This document shows positions 1 through 8,677 of a DNA stretch of 38,897 nt, piece by piece; the first letter of the stretch is position 1, and each line of letters begins with the position of its first letter. The stretch comes from an uncultured bacterium (lineage in GTDB: Bacteria; Cyanobacteriota; Vampirovibrionia; Gastranaerophilales; Gastranaerophilaceae): assembly GCA_902796515.1 (NCBI GenBank), contig CADBOZ010000134.1:1-38897 (forward strand), read 5' to 3'. A model generated the notes under the pieces. The model made no database searches. It saw only the letters and a program-made list of their open reading frames with translations, and had not been told where the DNA came from. Both the position numbers and the translations under genes were made by a program.

Positions 1-59
1 ATTTCATCATTTACTGTTCTGATGAAGTTTTCCGGTGCTTTTCTTACTAAGAATTTCAT
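1..59 (-). CDS. 5' end of a gene cut by the window edge (possibly Hsp20-like)
   Basis: An ATG at 57-59 on the minus strand is preceded by an excellent ribosome-binding site (AAAGGAG, 7 nt spacing). The first 19 codons read MKFLVRKAPENFIRTVNDE and remain open to the window edge. The pattern of a basic start followed by an amphipathic stretch ending in N-D-E recalls the N-terminus of small heat-shock (Hsp20) proteins, but nineteen residues cannot prove it. The existence of the gene is well supported by the start signal; its identity is a guess. Confidence 0.5.
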   Translation of the reverse strand, partial: MKFLVRKAPENFIRTVNDE

Positions 60-296
60 AATATTGCTCCTTTCAATTTTCATTTCTCTTTACATTCTTA
101 TTATCACTCTGTTTTTAAAAAACTCTTGTTTTTTAATCAAAAATTAATTTTTAAAAGCGCACAAAAATCTCTAAAACACGGATGTTCTATGTGTTTTAAC
201 ATAAAAGGTTAATTTTTGTTATTGCTCAACAGAAGTATTTTCCCGTAAAATATTACGGAAAGATTAATTTTTATTTTTTAAGTATCTTATGTCCGC
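60..296. other. Intergenic region with two inverted repeats
   Basis: This 237-bp AT-rich gap separates two minus-strand genes. It contains TAAAACAC/GTGTTTTA (172-179 and 191-198, 11-nt loop) and CCGTAA/TTACGG (243-248 and 253-258, 4-nt loop). Read on the minus strand, the first is followed a few bases later by a run of five T, so it may be a weak terminator for the 665-residue gene. The second has no T run. No coding sequence was seen here. Confidence 0.35.
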
Positions 297-2294
297 TTAA
301 CCAAGCATACTGAATACAGTTCTTTTTATGTGACTTAAATAATATTTTAATAAAATTGATGAGATTTTAGAAGCAGGGTTATTGTATACTTCATCCACCT
401 TTCCGCCATATGACTCTATTGTTTCGAAAACAAGTTCTTCCATTTGTTTTTGAATTACAAAGTCTTTAATATGAGGGCCTGCATTTTTCATAAAATATTG
501 ATAAACATAGTTTTTTGCTTTTGTTGAAGGTCGTTTTGCATATTTTTCATACAATTCTTCAAGTTTTTCAAAATCAGGTCTTTTATATATAGTAATAGAA
601 CTTGGCAATTCTTTTTCAATATCTGAATTATTTTCCGAAGGTTTTACATCAAAAACAAAAGGATACTCTTTTTGTTGATATAAAGCTTCAAGCATTTGAT
701 TTATATTTTTACTGCAATATATTAATTCGGAAAATTCCCCGTTTGAAGCTTCATCTATTATTTCTTTTGATGCTGTTTCTATTGCACGGAATATTAAACT
801 AAATCCTTTATGATACGGAAGATTTCTTATTTTTTTTGCCGTTGCAGTCTGTTCTTCTTTTGTTGCTTTTCCTTTTAAACCTTTTATAAGCAGCTTGAAG
901 TCTTTTTCTCCTTCAAAACCTTTTTCAAGAAATTCTGCGTAATTTTCAATATAGTTATTCGGATAATAAGGATAGCGGGTTTTAAATGCAAGTGTAAATT
1001 CTTCATGCAGAGTCAGCTTTTCTTTATTATCATTTTTTTGTTTATGTTTTGTCTTTTTAATTTCTTTTTTTCTTATTTCTGCAGTTTTTTCAACTTCTTG
1101 TATAAATTCGTCAAATCTTCCTTCTTCATCCGCCCGCCTTAAAGATTCATAAGAATTTGATATTTCTTCACCCAATCTTTGTGCACATTCGGGATTTTCT
1201 TGCCAAAAGGCTTTCATTACCGCACTTTGATAACTTGAATAAGTTTTTGTATCATATAAAACTTTTTCTATATTATAAATATTTTTATTTTTAAAAAATG
1301 CAGACATTTTTAAAATAACATCTTCAAGATGATTCCAGGCATTAATCATAATGTAATGCTGGAATGTACTTGCAGCTAAAAGTCTTTCTATAATTGCCTG
1401 TTTTTCTTCGGGAGTATAGTTATCCCATCTTTCCCTTGCTGATTGTTTTCTTTTTTCGCTTGTTTCTTTATTTTTAACACTTTTTTCTTTCGGTTCTCTT
1501 TTTAAACCGTCGATAAATTTATCTATTTTTTTATTTGTAGCCCTCTTTACTTTGGTATTTTCCGAATTATCATTGGTTTTGGTTCTTGATTTACCTTTTT
1601 GAATTTCAGCAATTCTTCTGCCTATTTCTTCACTGTAACCGGGTTTTGTATATCTTAGAGAAGTTAAATATTCCTTACTCGGCAATTGAATTCCAAGTGC
1701 TTCAAAAGTTGAATAAGCTATGTATTTTTTATCTTCTTTTTGGAATACGGGGTTTAAATCTTTATTTAAATCTTCATTTATTTCAGGTAAGCTTTTTGCT
1801 TCAAGAAAAATCTTCTTTAATAAATATACGGATAAGTCTTCACCTGTACTTAAAACTGTTTCACCGTATTCATCCAAATCTTTTTGCATAACTTTTATAT
1901 CGTATAAAAGTCCTTTTGACGGTCTTGTTTTTTCAATCGGAACAAGATTTTGAAATAACGGCTCATCTTCAAAATAATCTTTAACATCTTTAATATTATC
2001 CGCTATAATTAAACCTTCAAATGCATTTACTAAAGCATCAATAGGTTCAACTCCATCTTTAGAATCAAGTAAATCTATATAATTTTTTAAGGTTAAAGGC
2101 ATTCTTTCTTTATTAAATTCATAAAATCTTTCAAGTCCTTTATCTACTTTTGAAGTAAACATTAAATAATCATTGTATGAATAATTGTTCAAATTAATAG
2201 GATTTGAAAAAGTATTTGCTTGAATAAAATTTTGTTTTTGAGTTACTTTTTTGTAATTTAATCTACTATATAAAAAATCATTGTATATTTTCAT
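297..2294 (-). CDS. Hypothetical protein, 665 aa, lysine/glutamate-rich
   Basis: I do not recognise the family. The protein has no signal peptide or membrane span. Residues 1-230 look globular and mostly helical. Residues about 233-285 form a lysine-rich, low-complexity linker. Residues 285-299 carry SARERWDNYTPEEKQ, resembling the short W-x-x-(M/Y)-TPEE helical motif seen as an accessory motif in many nuclease and mobile-element proteins. A second charged linker lies near residues 405-430, followed by a helical C-terminal region. The N-terminus (QNFIQANTFSNP, residues 21-32) loosely recalls the ANF-type leader of the proteins at 8678 and 26327. It stands alone, with gaps of 237 and 152 bp on either side. 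It is certainly a coding region, judging from its length and codon use; the function is unknown. Confidence 0.85.
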   Translation of the reverse strand: MKIYNDFLYSRLNYKKVTQKQNFIQANTFSNPINLNNYSYNDYLMFTSKVDKGLERFYEFNKERMPLTLKNYIDLLDSKDGVEPIDALVNAFEGLIIADNIKDVKDYFEDEPLFQNLVPIEKTRPSKGLLYDIKVMQKDLDEYGETVLSTGEDLSVYLLKKIFLEAKSLPEINEDLNKDLNPVFQKEDKKYIAYSTFEALGIQLPSKEYLTSLRYTKPGYSEEIGRRIAEIQKGKSRTKTNDNSENTKVKRATNKKIDKFIDGLKREPKEKSVKNKETSEKRKQSARERWDNYTPEEKQAIIERLLAASTFQHYIMINAWNHLEDVILKMSAFFKNKNIYNIEKVLYDTKTYSSYQSAVMKAFWQENPECAQRLGEEISNSYESLRRADEEGRFDEFIQEVEKTAEIRKKEIKKTKHKQKNDNKEKLTLHEEFTLAFKTRYPYYPNNYIENYAEFLEKGFEGEKDFKLLIKGLKGKATKEEQTATAKKIRNLPYHKGFSLIFRAIETASKEIIDEASNGEFSELIYCSKNINQMLEALYQQKEYPFVFDVKPSENNSDIEKELPSSITIYKRPDFEKLEELYEKYAKRPSTKAKNYVYQYFMKNAGPHIKDFVIQKQMEELVFETIESYGGKVDEVYNNPASKISSILLKYYLSHIKRTVFSMLG

Positions 2295-2446
2295 TATCTA
2301 ACCTAACCCTTTTTATTAAACTTTTTATTAATGGCGATATGATTTTATAAAACTTGTAAAGATAATTTTTTGATAATTTTTAATTAAAACATGGATTTAT
2401 AGTAAAATATTATGGAGATATCATTTTTTTAAATAAGGAGAGAATA

Positions 2447-3280
2447 GTGAAGAAGTTTTTAATTATTTTTTCGATGATGTTGTTTAGCATATCTTATGCC
2501 GCAACTTCAACCACAAACTGGAACAGTGAAGCGGCGCTAAAAAGAGTAAACACAATCGGAGCAAAACTTTTAAAAGCAAACAACATTAATCACAATATCA
2601 AATTTACCGTGTCTGAAACGGATGATATCAATGCTTATGCTGATATCAATAAAGAAGTACACGTATACAAAGGACTTTTACAGTATGTAGATAATGATGA
2701 AGAGCTTGCGGGAGTAATCTCTCATGAAATGGGTCATATCATCAACGGACACTGCGCAAAACAGGGTATTTTAAATGCCGGTATTGCAACTGTTGCAAGT
2801 GCTGTTACGACAAATGAATATGCAAGTGCTATCGGTCAAACGCTTGCAGCAAGCAAAATTTCAAGAAACGACGAATTTGAAGCCGATATATCAGGTGTTG
2901 ATATTATGACAAAAGCAGGCTACAATCCGCTTGCCATGATTTCTCTTTTAAACAAAATTTCGGGTAACTACCTTGATATTTTGGAATCTCACCCGAGCGG
3001 AGAAAAAAGATTAATGAATGTCTATAACTACATTGAATATAACTATCCCGCAAAAATTAAAACAGGCTTTAAGAGTGACTCTTATACAAAAGCACTTGCA
3101 GTAATTACACCAAATGTTGAAAAAAGAAAAGCAAGCAAATGGCAAACAGCAAAATACGAAAGACAACAAAAGAAACTGCTTGTTAAAAAGGAAAAAAGAC
3201 TTAAAAAAATGCAGGGAACAAATACCGTTTGGGACGGCTATTTCACAACACTTCAATATTTAAGTGCGGGTGAACAATAA
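2447..3280 (+). CDS. Secreted M48-family zinc metalloprotease
   Basis: A Sec signal peptide occupies residues 1-19 (MKKFLIIFSMMLFSISYAA). The zinc-protease motif HEMGH is at residues 93-97, and NDEFEAD at 141-147 supplies the downstream glutamate typical of M48 peptidases. The C-terminus (about 228-262) is highly basic. At 277 aa it is close to the catalytic portion of BepA/YfgC or LoiP and lacks the long TPR tail of BepA. It probably acts in the periplasm on misfolded envelope proteins; this is inferred from family knowledge. The start is a GTG preceded by AAGGAG at good spacing, and the frame opens directly into the signal peptide. It converges on the S4-protein gene and shares a terminator with it. 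Confidence 0.9.
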   Translation: MKKFLIIFSMMLFSISYAATSTTNWNSEAALKRVNTIGAKLLKANNINHNIKFTVSETDDINAYADINKEVHVYKGLLQYVDNDEELAGVISHEMGHIINGHCAKQGILNAGIATVASAVTTNEYASAIGQTLAASKISRNDEFEADISGVDIMTKAGYNPLAMISLLNKISGNYLDILESHPSGEKRLMNVYNYIEYNYPAKIKTGFKSDSYTKALAVITPNVEKRKASKWQTAKYERQQKKLLVKKEKRLKKMQGTNTVWDGYFTTLQYLSAGEQ

Positions 3281-3286
3281 AATACT

Positions 3287-3321
3287 AAAAAAAGAAGCAG
3301 TTTTTAAACTGCTTCTTTTTT
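3287..3321. terminator. Bidirectional intrinsic terminator
   Basis: A perfect stem GAAGCAGTTT/AAACTGCTTC (3294-3303 and 3306-3315) is flanked by A7 on the left and T6 on the right, so it works as a rho-independent terminator in both directions. It sits between convergent genes and overlaps the stop codon of the minus-strand S4 gene. Confidence 0.85.
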
Positions 3322-3568
3322 AACCTTCAATTTCTTCATACAAAGTATTTGCCATATTAACGGGAACATTTCCCTCCGGAATTACAAGCACTTTGTAGCT
3401 TTTTATAAAATTTTTATATTCTATTGAAATAACATCCCCGATTTTTAATTGTTTAGCAGGTTTTGCGGGATTGTTATTAACAAAAATTCTTGAACTGTCA
3501 CAAACTTCGTTTGCAACTGTTCTTCTTTTTATTAATCTTGAAACTTTTAAAAATTTATCTAATCTCAT
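3320..3568 (-). CDS. rqcP: S4-domain RNA-binding protein, RqcP/YabO-like
   Basis: This 82-residue protein is essentially one S4 RNA-binding domain (MRLDKFLKVSRLIKRR at the start, then RIFVNNNPAKPAKQLKIGD near residues 27-45), as in the RqcP/YabO and Hsp15 families. RqcP binds stalled 50S-peptidyl-tRNA complexes and supports C-terminal alanine tailing by RqcH in ribosome quality control. Length and the opening residues match RqcP better than the longer Hsp15. Its ATG lies 3 nt after the stop of the PfkB kinase gene, so the two form one minus-strand transcript ending at the terminator near 3300. Confidence 0.8.
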   Translation of the reverse strand: MRLDKFLKVSRLIKRRTVANEVCDSSRIFVNNNPAKPAKQLKIGDVISIEYKNFIKSYKVLVIPEGNVPVNMANTLYEEIEG

Positions 3569-3571
3569 AAT

Positions 3572-4615
3572 TTATATTACCGTAACTTTAAAATCGGGAT
3601 TTTTCTTTAATTTTTCTTCTATTTCTTCAAATTTTAAAAAGCCTTCCTGTGCTCCGAAATGTCCGCAAACGGAAGCCGAATTAACGGAAGCATAGAGAAG
3701 CGCTTTTTTGATATCCCCTTTAAATTTATCAAAAGTAGCGCAAAATGTTGAAGAAAAAGCATCTCCCGCACCTAATGTAGATACGACTCCGGCGGGATAA
3801 ACAGGGCATATATAAGTATTTTTACCGTCGTAACAATATACGCCGTTTTTACCGTCCGTTATAACAACAATTGCTTCTGTTCCGCTTCTTAATGCTTTTA
3901 GCATTTCTAAAATATCGGGATGTATTTTTTCATGCGAATATTTAATTTCTTTTGTATCCGGTCGAACTTGAATTTTTGTTACAAGTGTTGCTTCTTCTTT
4001 GTTCATAACAACGATTTGAGCGGTTTGAAGAATTTTAGAAAAATATTTTGCACCTTTTTTAAGTGCGGTTGTTCCTGCGTTAATTGCGAGGTTGATTTTA
4101 TTATCCTGACAGAATTTAGCAACAATATCAAGAATTTTATTACTGTCGCCCGAAAGCGGGGAAACATATACCCAGCGGGAATTTTTTAAGGCTTCAAAGT
4201 TTACTTCTTTTTCGCTTACGTGAGCATTTGCTCCCCTGTGCGCAAGAACCGTTCTATCCCCTTGAAAACTTACAAGAATGATTGAAAAACCCGTTAAATA
4301 TTTTTCGGAATCAATTATATTCATAATATCAATTCCGGATTTTGCAAGCTTCAATTTGATTATGTTGTTTAATTCATCATTACCGAGTTTAATTATTGTT
4401 GAAGTTTTGCATCCGAGATTAGCAAAATTTGTTGCCGTATTAACTGCACCCCCTCCAAGGTTTTTAGAAAAGTCTGCGATTTCGGTTTTGGCTCCGTACG
4501 GAAATGACATAAATTCGCTTTTTTTCGCCGTCTGCAAAACCGTTACAATGCTTGCAGCATCCGATTGAATGAACACGTCCTGTGTAGCTGAGCCTATTGT
4601 TATAAAATCGTACAT
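3572..4615 (-). CDS. PfkB-family carbohydrate/nucleoside kinase
   Basis: The protein shows the ribokinase-fold signatures: an N-terminal di-glycine region GGGAVNTATNFANLGC (about residues 54-69) and the C-terminal PfkB motif TLGAGDAFSS (about 280-289), where the aspartate is the catalytic base and the glycines form the anion hole. It phosphorylates a sugar or nucleoside with ATP; the substrate cannot be read from sequence. At 347 aa it is slightly longer than ribokinase. It is co-transcribed with the S4 gene and diverges from recF across a 62-bp gap that contains a perfect palindrome, so the pair may share an operator. Confidence 0.85.
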   Translation of the reverse strand: MYDFITIGSATQDVFIQSDAASIVTVLQTAKKSEFMSFPYGAKTEIADFSKNLGGGAVNTATNFANLGCKTSTIIKLGNDELNNIIKLKLAKSGIDIMNIIDSEKYLTGFSIILVSFQGDRTVLAHRGANAHVSEKEVNFEALKNSRWVYVSPLSGDSNKILDIVAKFCQDNKINLAINAGTTALKKGAKYFSKILQTAQIVVMNKEEATLVTKIQVRPDTKEIKYSHEKIHPDILEMLKALRSGTEAIVVITDGKNGVYCYDGKNTYICPVYPAGVVSTLGAGDAFSSTFCATFDKFKGDIKKALLYASVNSASVCGHFGAQEGFLKFEEIEEKLKKNPDFKVTVI

Positions 4616-4634
4616 TTTTCCCCCTCATAATAAT

Positions 4635-4663
4635 TTATATAGTATTATAATAATACTATATAA
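4635..4663. promoter_or_regulatory. Perfect 29-bp palindrome in divergent promoter region
   Basis: TTATATAGTATTAT and ATAATACTATATAA flank a single central A (14+1+14, no mismatch). The element fills the gap between the divergent pfkB and recF genes and overlaps a TATAAT at 4659-4664 that could serve as the -10 box of recF. This is a good candidate operator. Because it is AT-rich, it could also simply be a cruciform or terminator-like structure, but neither flank has a T tract. Confidence 0.5.
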
Positions 4664-4677
4664 TCGGTTGAGCGGGC

Positions 4678-5781
4678 ATGAAATTAAAAAAACTTACCTT
4701 AAAAAATTTCAGAAACTATAAAAGTTTTGAATACGAATTTAAAAACAATAAAACTCTTATAATCGGGAAAAATGCTCAGGGAAAGACAAATATCCTTGAA
4801 GCAATTTATTATCTTTGTGCGCTGGATTCTTCAAGAATAAGGAAAGATTCCGAGTTAATTACATTTGATGAAGAATTAACAAAAATTACCGGAGTAACGG
4901 AAAAAAACGGAATGGAGCTTGAACTTGACATAACCGTTAATCCTCCCAAAAATAAAATTTTAAAAGTAAACGGAATTAAAAAAACAAAATCAAAAGATTT
5001 TTTACAAATTTTATCGGGAGTAAGTTTTTCGGTAAATGATTTGCTTTTGCTAAGAGGAGAGCCTGCCGACAGGAGAAAATGGCTTGACCTTGCAATTTAT
5101 CAGGTATATCCCCTTTATTTTGAAAAACTGTCAAAATTTAATAAAATAAGGCTTCAAAAGGCAAATTTTCTTTCAAATTACCAAATTAATTTTGATATGC
5201 TTGATGTATTTAATAAACAACTTGCCGCTACAAGTGCCAATGTTATTTATCTTCGAAAAAAATATTTGTGCGAACTGGAAAAAATTGCAAAAATAAAACA
5301 CAATTTAATGGCAAACAGCGAAGAATTATCGATTAAATATAAAACAATTACAGATGAAAATTTGTCTGTAGTTGAGCTGAACGATTTAATTTATCGAAAA
5401 CTTGAAGAAAATAAAGATGAAGAAATAAAGAAGGGTCAATGTTTAATCGGTGCACACAGGGATGACGTTGATTTTTATATTAACGGAATTGATTCAAAAA
5501 AATATGCTTCTCAAGGTCAGCAAAGAACAATAGTGCTTGCGCTAAAACTTGCGGAGCTTCAAATAATTAAAGAAAAAATCGGACAAACTCCGCTTCTGCT
5601 TCTGGATGATGTTCTGGCGGAGCTTGATAATATAAGGCAAAATTATCTGCTGGATACAATTGATGATGATATACAGATGATTATAACAAGCGTAGATACG
5701 CTTGCTTTTGATGATGATTTTTTAAAGAATGTTGATATTTTAAAAATCAAAGACGGACAAATAGTCAATGAAGTCAATTAA
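4678..5781 (+). CDS. recF: DNA replication/repair protein RecF
   Basis: RecF is an SMC-like ATPase that loads RecA at gaps with RecO and RecR. Residues 1-15 (MKLKKLTLKNFRNYK) are the classic RecF opening. The Walker A motif GKNAQGKT is at residues 30-37; an ABC signature-like segment (YASQGQQRTIVLALKLAEL) and Walker B (LLLLDDVLAELD) lie in the C-terminal third. At 367 aa it has normal length. The start has no strong Shine-Dalgarno sequence (GCGGGC only), and a TATAAT lies just 14 nt upstream, so the 5' leader may be very short. It is not beside dnaA, dnaN or gyrB, its common neighbours in other bacteria. Confidence 0.93.
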   Translation: MKLKKLTLKNFRNYKSFEYEFKNNKTLIIGKNAQGKTNILEAIYYLCALDSSRIRKDSELITFDEELTKITGVTEKNGMELELDITVNPPKNKILKVNGIKKTKSKDFLQILSGVSFSVNDLLLLRGEPADRRKWLDLAIYQVYPLYFEKLSKFNKIRLQKANFLSNYQINFDMLDVFNKQLAATSANVIYLRKKYLCELEKIAKIKHNLMANSEELSIKYKTITDENLSVVELNDLIYRKLEENKDEEIKKGQCLIGAHRDDVDFYINGIDSKKYASQGQQRTIVLALKLAELQIIKEKIGQTPLLLLDDVLAELDNIRQNYLLDTIDDDIQMIITSVDTLAFDDDFLKNVDILKIKDGQIVNEVN

Positions 5782-5792
5782 ATATGTTTTAA

Positions 5793-5821
5793 TTGACACT
5801 TTAATATTAAAGTAATAATAT
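5793..5821 (+). promoter_or_regulatory. Orphan promoter with palindromic operator in its spacer
   Basis: A consensus -35 box TTGACA (5793-5798) is followed after exactly 17 bp by TAATAT (5816-5821). The spacer is almost filled by the perfect 16-bp palindrome ACTTTAATATTAAAGT (5798-5813), the expected position for a repressor. The promoter points toward a terminator about 60 bp away, not toward a protein gene on the same strand. Confidence 0.55.
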
Positions 5822-5827
5822 ATTTAT

Positions 5828-5899
5828 ATAAAATATATTTATATATTTTATATAAATAAACCAAACATGACAAAGGAGTAGCTTATACTCCCTTTTTTT
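5828..5899 (+). ncRNA. Candidate small RNA between promoter and terminator
   Basis: Transcription from the promoter at 5793-5821 would give an RNA of about 70 nt that begins with a very AT-rich, self-complementary stretch and ends at the terminator at 5875-5899. No open frame of useful length lies inside: ATG at 5867 gives only ATG ACA AAG GAG TAG. This is an inference from signal spacing; the segment could equally be just the 3' end of the recF transcript. Confidence 0.3.
5872..5899 (+). terminator. Intrinsic terminator downstream of recF
   Basis: The stem GGAGTA/TACTCC (5875-5880 and 5886-5891, loop GCTTA) is followed by C and seven T on the plus strand. The minus-strand side has no comparable T run, so it mainly serves plus-strand transcripts (recF or the candidate small RNA). 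It runs into the stop codon of the convergent M16 gene. Confidence 0.75.
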
Positions 5900-8501
5900 A
5901 TTTTTTCTTTACAACCGTGTATATGTATGGTTTAGAGAAATATTTATTTGCTGTTTCAATTATATCAGCCTGTGTAACATTCATGATAAGCTCTTTATAT
6001 TCTTCAAGAGCATTCAAATTCCTGCCGAGAACACTGTACCAATTTAATATGTCGGCTTCGTCCATGTTTGTTTCAAGAGAAAGGAGGAATTTGCCCATGA
6101 TTTTATCTTTAGCATCATTCAGTTCTTTTGTTGTAACCATTTCGGTTTTTATTGTATTAATTTCGTCCAAAATCCCTTTTTTTGCTTCCTGAATACTTTT
6201 TTCGTTTGTTCCTATATAGGCAATAAATGCCCCGTCTTTAACATTTGTGCTTAATGTTGAACCTACTGTGTAGGCAAGACCCTTCTCTTCTCTTAATTTT
6301 AAGAATAATCTTGAGGACATGCCTTCACCCAATATTGAATTTATAACATTTAAAGTTGCTATATCTTTTCTGTTGTTTACCCCGCAAGTTTTAAAACCGA
6401 GAGCCATCCAGTTTGCTTCAACTTCATTTTTATACAAGGTTGTTTCAACATTTTTTTCCGGACGGAAAGACGTATATTTATAGTTTGAGTATTCAAACTT
6501 AGAACCCTTCGGGTTTTTCTTAATTATTTCGTTTAGTTTATTTGAAACATAATTGTCATCAATATTTCCGACAATGCTGATATGCATGTTTTCAGGATTA
6601 ATTATCCTTGAATAATATTCGGTAATATCGTTTCTGTTTACGTTTTTAATGCTGTTTATCATAAACGAAGCGTTTTGTCCGTATATTGTATTCGGAAAAG
6701 CAAGTCTTTTAAATTCGTCAAAAACAAAACTCGAGGGACTGTCTGAAATAGTTGATAATTCATTTATTTTCCTTTGTTTAACTTTTTCAAGCTCGCTATC
6801 AAGGAAAACAGGTTTATTTATTACTTCATCAATTGCTTTAAATGCTTCATCGAGGTGTTCAAGCGTTGTTTGAGCTACTATTGAAAAAACATCATTTGAA
6901 GTTGAAACGCTTAATTTAATTCCGTTTTCGTCAAGAAATTCACTAAATTCCGCATTTGAATAATTTTTTGTACCCTTTGTTGATGTAAGTGCCGCTAATA
7001 ACGCTGTAGCGGGTTTCTTTTCAACGGCCTTTGAACCTTTAATTGATATATTAATTGCTACAATTGAATTTGAATTTTTCTTTTTTGTAGTGAGGGTTGC
7101 GCCGTTTGAAAGAAGATACTTTTTCTTTTTATCAAGTTCCGATATAAGTTTATCGTCTTTTTTTGCGGGTTGTTCCTCAATATTGCTTACCGGTTTAAAG
7201 CTTTTAGGTCTTACTATACTTACCGCATAGTTTGTAAAATATTTTTTAGCTGCGTTTTGAATATCTTTTTTTGTAACACGGGAAATATTTTTTAAATAGT
7301 TTTCATAATAGCTGTCGTTTTCGGCAAATGTAAAGTCATATCCTATATCTTCGGATATGTTTGATATGGACTCTCTTGAATAATATGTATCGGTTTTGAT
7401 TAAATTAATTGCTCTTGCAACTCTTTCTTCTTCAAATTCTCCTTTTTTAATCTTATCAAGTTCTTTTAAAATTTCACTTTCCAGATATTTTTCTTTATCG
7501 GGATTAAGCGTTGCAAAAATATAGAACAATCCCGAATCTTTTTTTGAATAATTTCCCGTATCAATAGATAAAACGAGTTCTTTTTTCTCTTTTAAATTTT
7601 GTTTTAAAATTGAGCTTTTACCTGAGCTTAATATTGCCGATAAAACATCAAGTGCGTAGTTATCGGAAGTTACTTTGAATTTTGGCGCAAGATATGCCAT
7701 CATATAGTATGTTTGATTTACATCCATAGTTTCTTCCGTTTTGATGTTATTTTTTAACGGTTTTATTGAAGGATAAGCTATTTTTTCCTGTTTTCTTTTG
7801 GTGTTTTCCTTAAAAGCTTCAGCTACTTTTTTAACCGCATCATTTTTATTAACATCTCCTACTATAACGGTTGTAAAGGCATCGGGAGTATAAAATCTTT
7901 TATAGTAATCAAGTATTTCTTCTCTTGAAACAGTTTGAATTATTTCCTTTTTGCCTATAACCGTTCTTTTATAAGGGTGATTGGAAGGTGCATAAATGCT
8001 TGCATATATGTTGTCAAACATTCTGGTTGTGGCACTGTCCTTGGTTTTTGATATTTCTTCTATTACGACACTTCTTTCTCTTTCAAGTTCTTTCCTCGGA
8101 ATTAAAGGATTTAAAAGCATATCGGCATGTAAATTTAGTGCCAAATCAAAATCTTTGGAAGGTATTTCAATGTAATAATGGGTAAAGTCTTTGCTTGTTG
8201 CCGCATTAACCGATGCGCCTTTTGAATCTAAGATTTTATCAAAAGTTCCCGTCGGATACTTCTCTGTTCCTTTAAAAAACAAATGCTCAAGGAAGTGGCT
8301 TATTCCGTTTGTTTTATCGTCTTCATTGATTGAACCCGTATTAATCCAGGTATCAATTTTCACTATGTTGTTATCTCTTACTTCTTTAACAACGACTTTT
8401 TGTCCGCTCGGAAGGGTTTGAACGGTCATTCCTTCTTCAAGAGCAAAAACACTGCTAAAAGACAAAATCGCAAAAGCAATAATATAAGTTATTTTTTTCA
8501 T
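5898..8501 (-). CDS. Secreted two-domain M16 zinc peptidase
   Basis: A signal peptide (MKKITYIIAFAILSFSSVFA, residues 1-20) precedes two tandem M16 units of about 420 aa each. The first unit holds the inverted zinc motif HFLEH (H69-xx-E72-H73) and the third ligand in VVIEEI (E149, 76 residues downstream), so it is catalytically complete. In the second unit the equivalent helix reads ATALLAALTS with no HxxEH, the usual inactive partner. It resembles periplasmic PqqL-type and bacterial processing peptidases that degrade peptides inside a closed chamber. The ATG at 8501 is preferred: GGAGAGG lies immediately upstream and the signal peptide starts there. A TTG four codons earlier is inside that ribosome-binding site. 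Confidence 0.92.
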   Translation of the reverse strand: MKKITYIIAFAILSFSSVFALEEGMTVQTLPSGQKVVVKEVRDNNIVKIDTWINTGSINEDDKTNGISHFLEHLFFKGTEKYPTGTFDKILDSKGASVNAATSKDFTHYYIEIPSKDFDLALNLHADMLLNPLIPRKELERERSVVIEEISKTKDSATTRMFDNIYASIYAPSNHPYKRTVIGKKEIIQTVSREEILDYYKRFYTPDAFTTVIVGDVNKNDAVKKVAEAFKENTKRKQEKIAYPSIKPLKNNIKTEETMDVNQTYYMMAYLAPKFKVTSDNYALDVLSAILSSGKSSILKQNLKEKKELVLSIDTGNYSKKDSGLFYIFATLNPDKEKYLESEILKELDKIKKGEFEEERVARAINLIKTDTYYSRESISNISEDIGYDFTFAENDSYYENYLKNISRVTKKDIQNAAKKYFTNYAVSIVRPKSFKPVSNIEEQPAKKDDKLISELDKKKKYLLSNGATLTTKKKNSNSIVAINISIKGSKAVEKKPATALLAALTSTKGTKNYSNAEFSEFLDENGIKLSVSTSNDVFSIVAQTTLEHLDEAFKAIDEVINKPVFLDSELEKVKQRKINELSTISDSPSSFVFDEFKRLAFPNTIYGQNASFMINSIKNVNRNDITEYYSRIINPENMHISIVGNIDDNYVSNKLNEIIKKNPKGSKFEYSNYKYTSFRPEKNVETTLYKNEVEANWMALGFKTCGVNNRKDIATLNVINSILGEGMSSRLFLKLREEKGLAYTVGSTLSTNVKDGAFIAYIGTNEKSIQEAKKGILDEINTIKTEMVTTKELNDAKDKIMGKFLLSLETNMDEADILNWYSVLGRNLNALEEYKELIMNVTQADIIETANKYFSKPYIYTVVKKK

Positions 8502-8530
8502 TATCCTCTCCAAAATCCGATATTATTGAT

Positions 8531-8559
8531 ATTCTAGCATTTTAAGAAAAATATGTCAT
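8531..8559 (-). promoter_or_regulatory. Sigma70-type promoter of the M16 gene
   Basis: On the minus strand, ATGACA (8554-8559) and TAGAAT (8531-8536) are spaced by 17 bp and lie about 30 bp upstream of the M16 start. Both hexamers match 5 of 6 consensus positions. Confidence 0.55.
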
Positions 8560-8677
8560 CTAACCGCGGGAGTAATTTTTTAAATATATATTACAAAATA
8601 TTAAGCTTATTTTCTTTTAATTGGCAATTAAATTGTTTTTTTGCCATTGTATAAACAAAAAAATAAAGGAATGGTTT

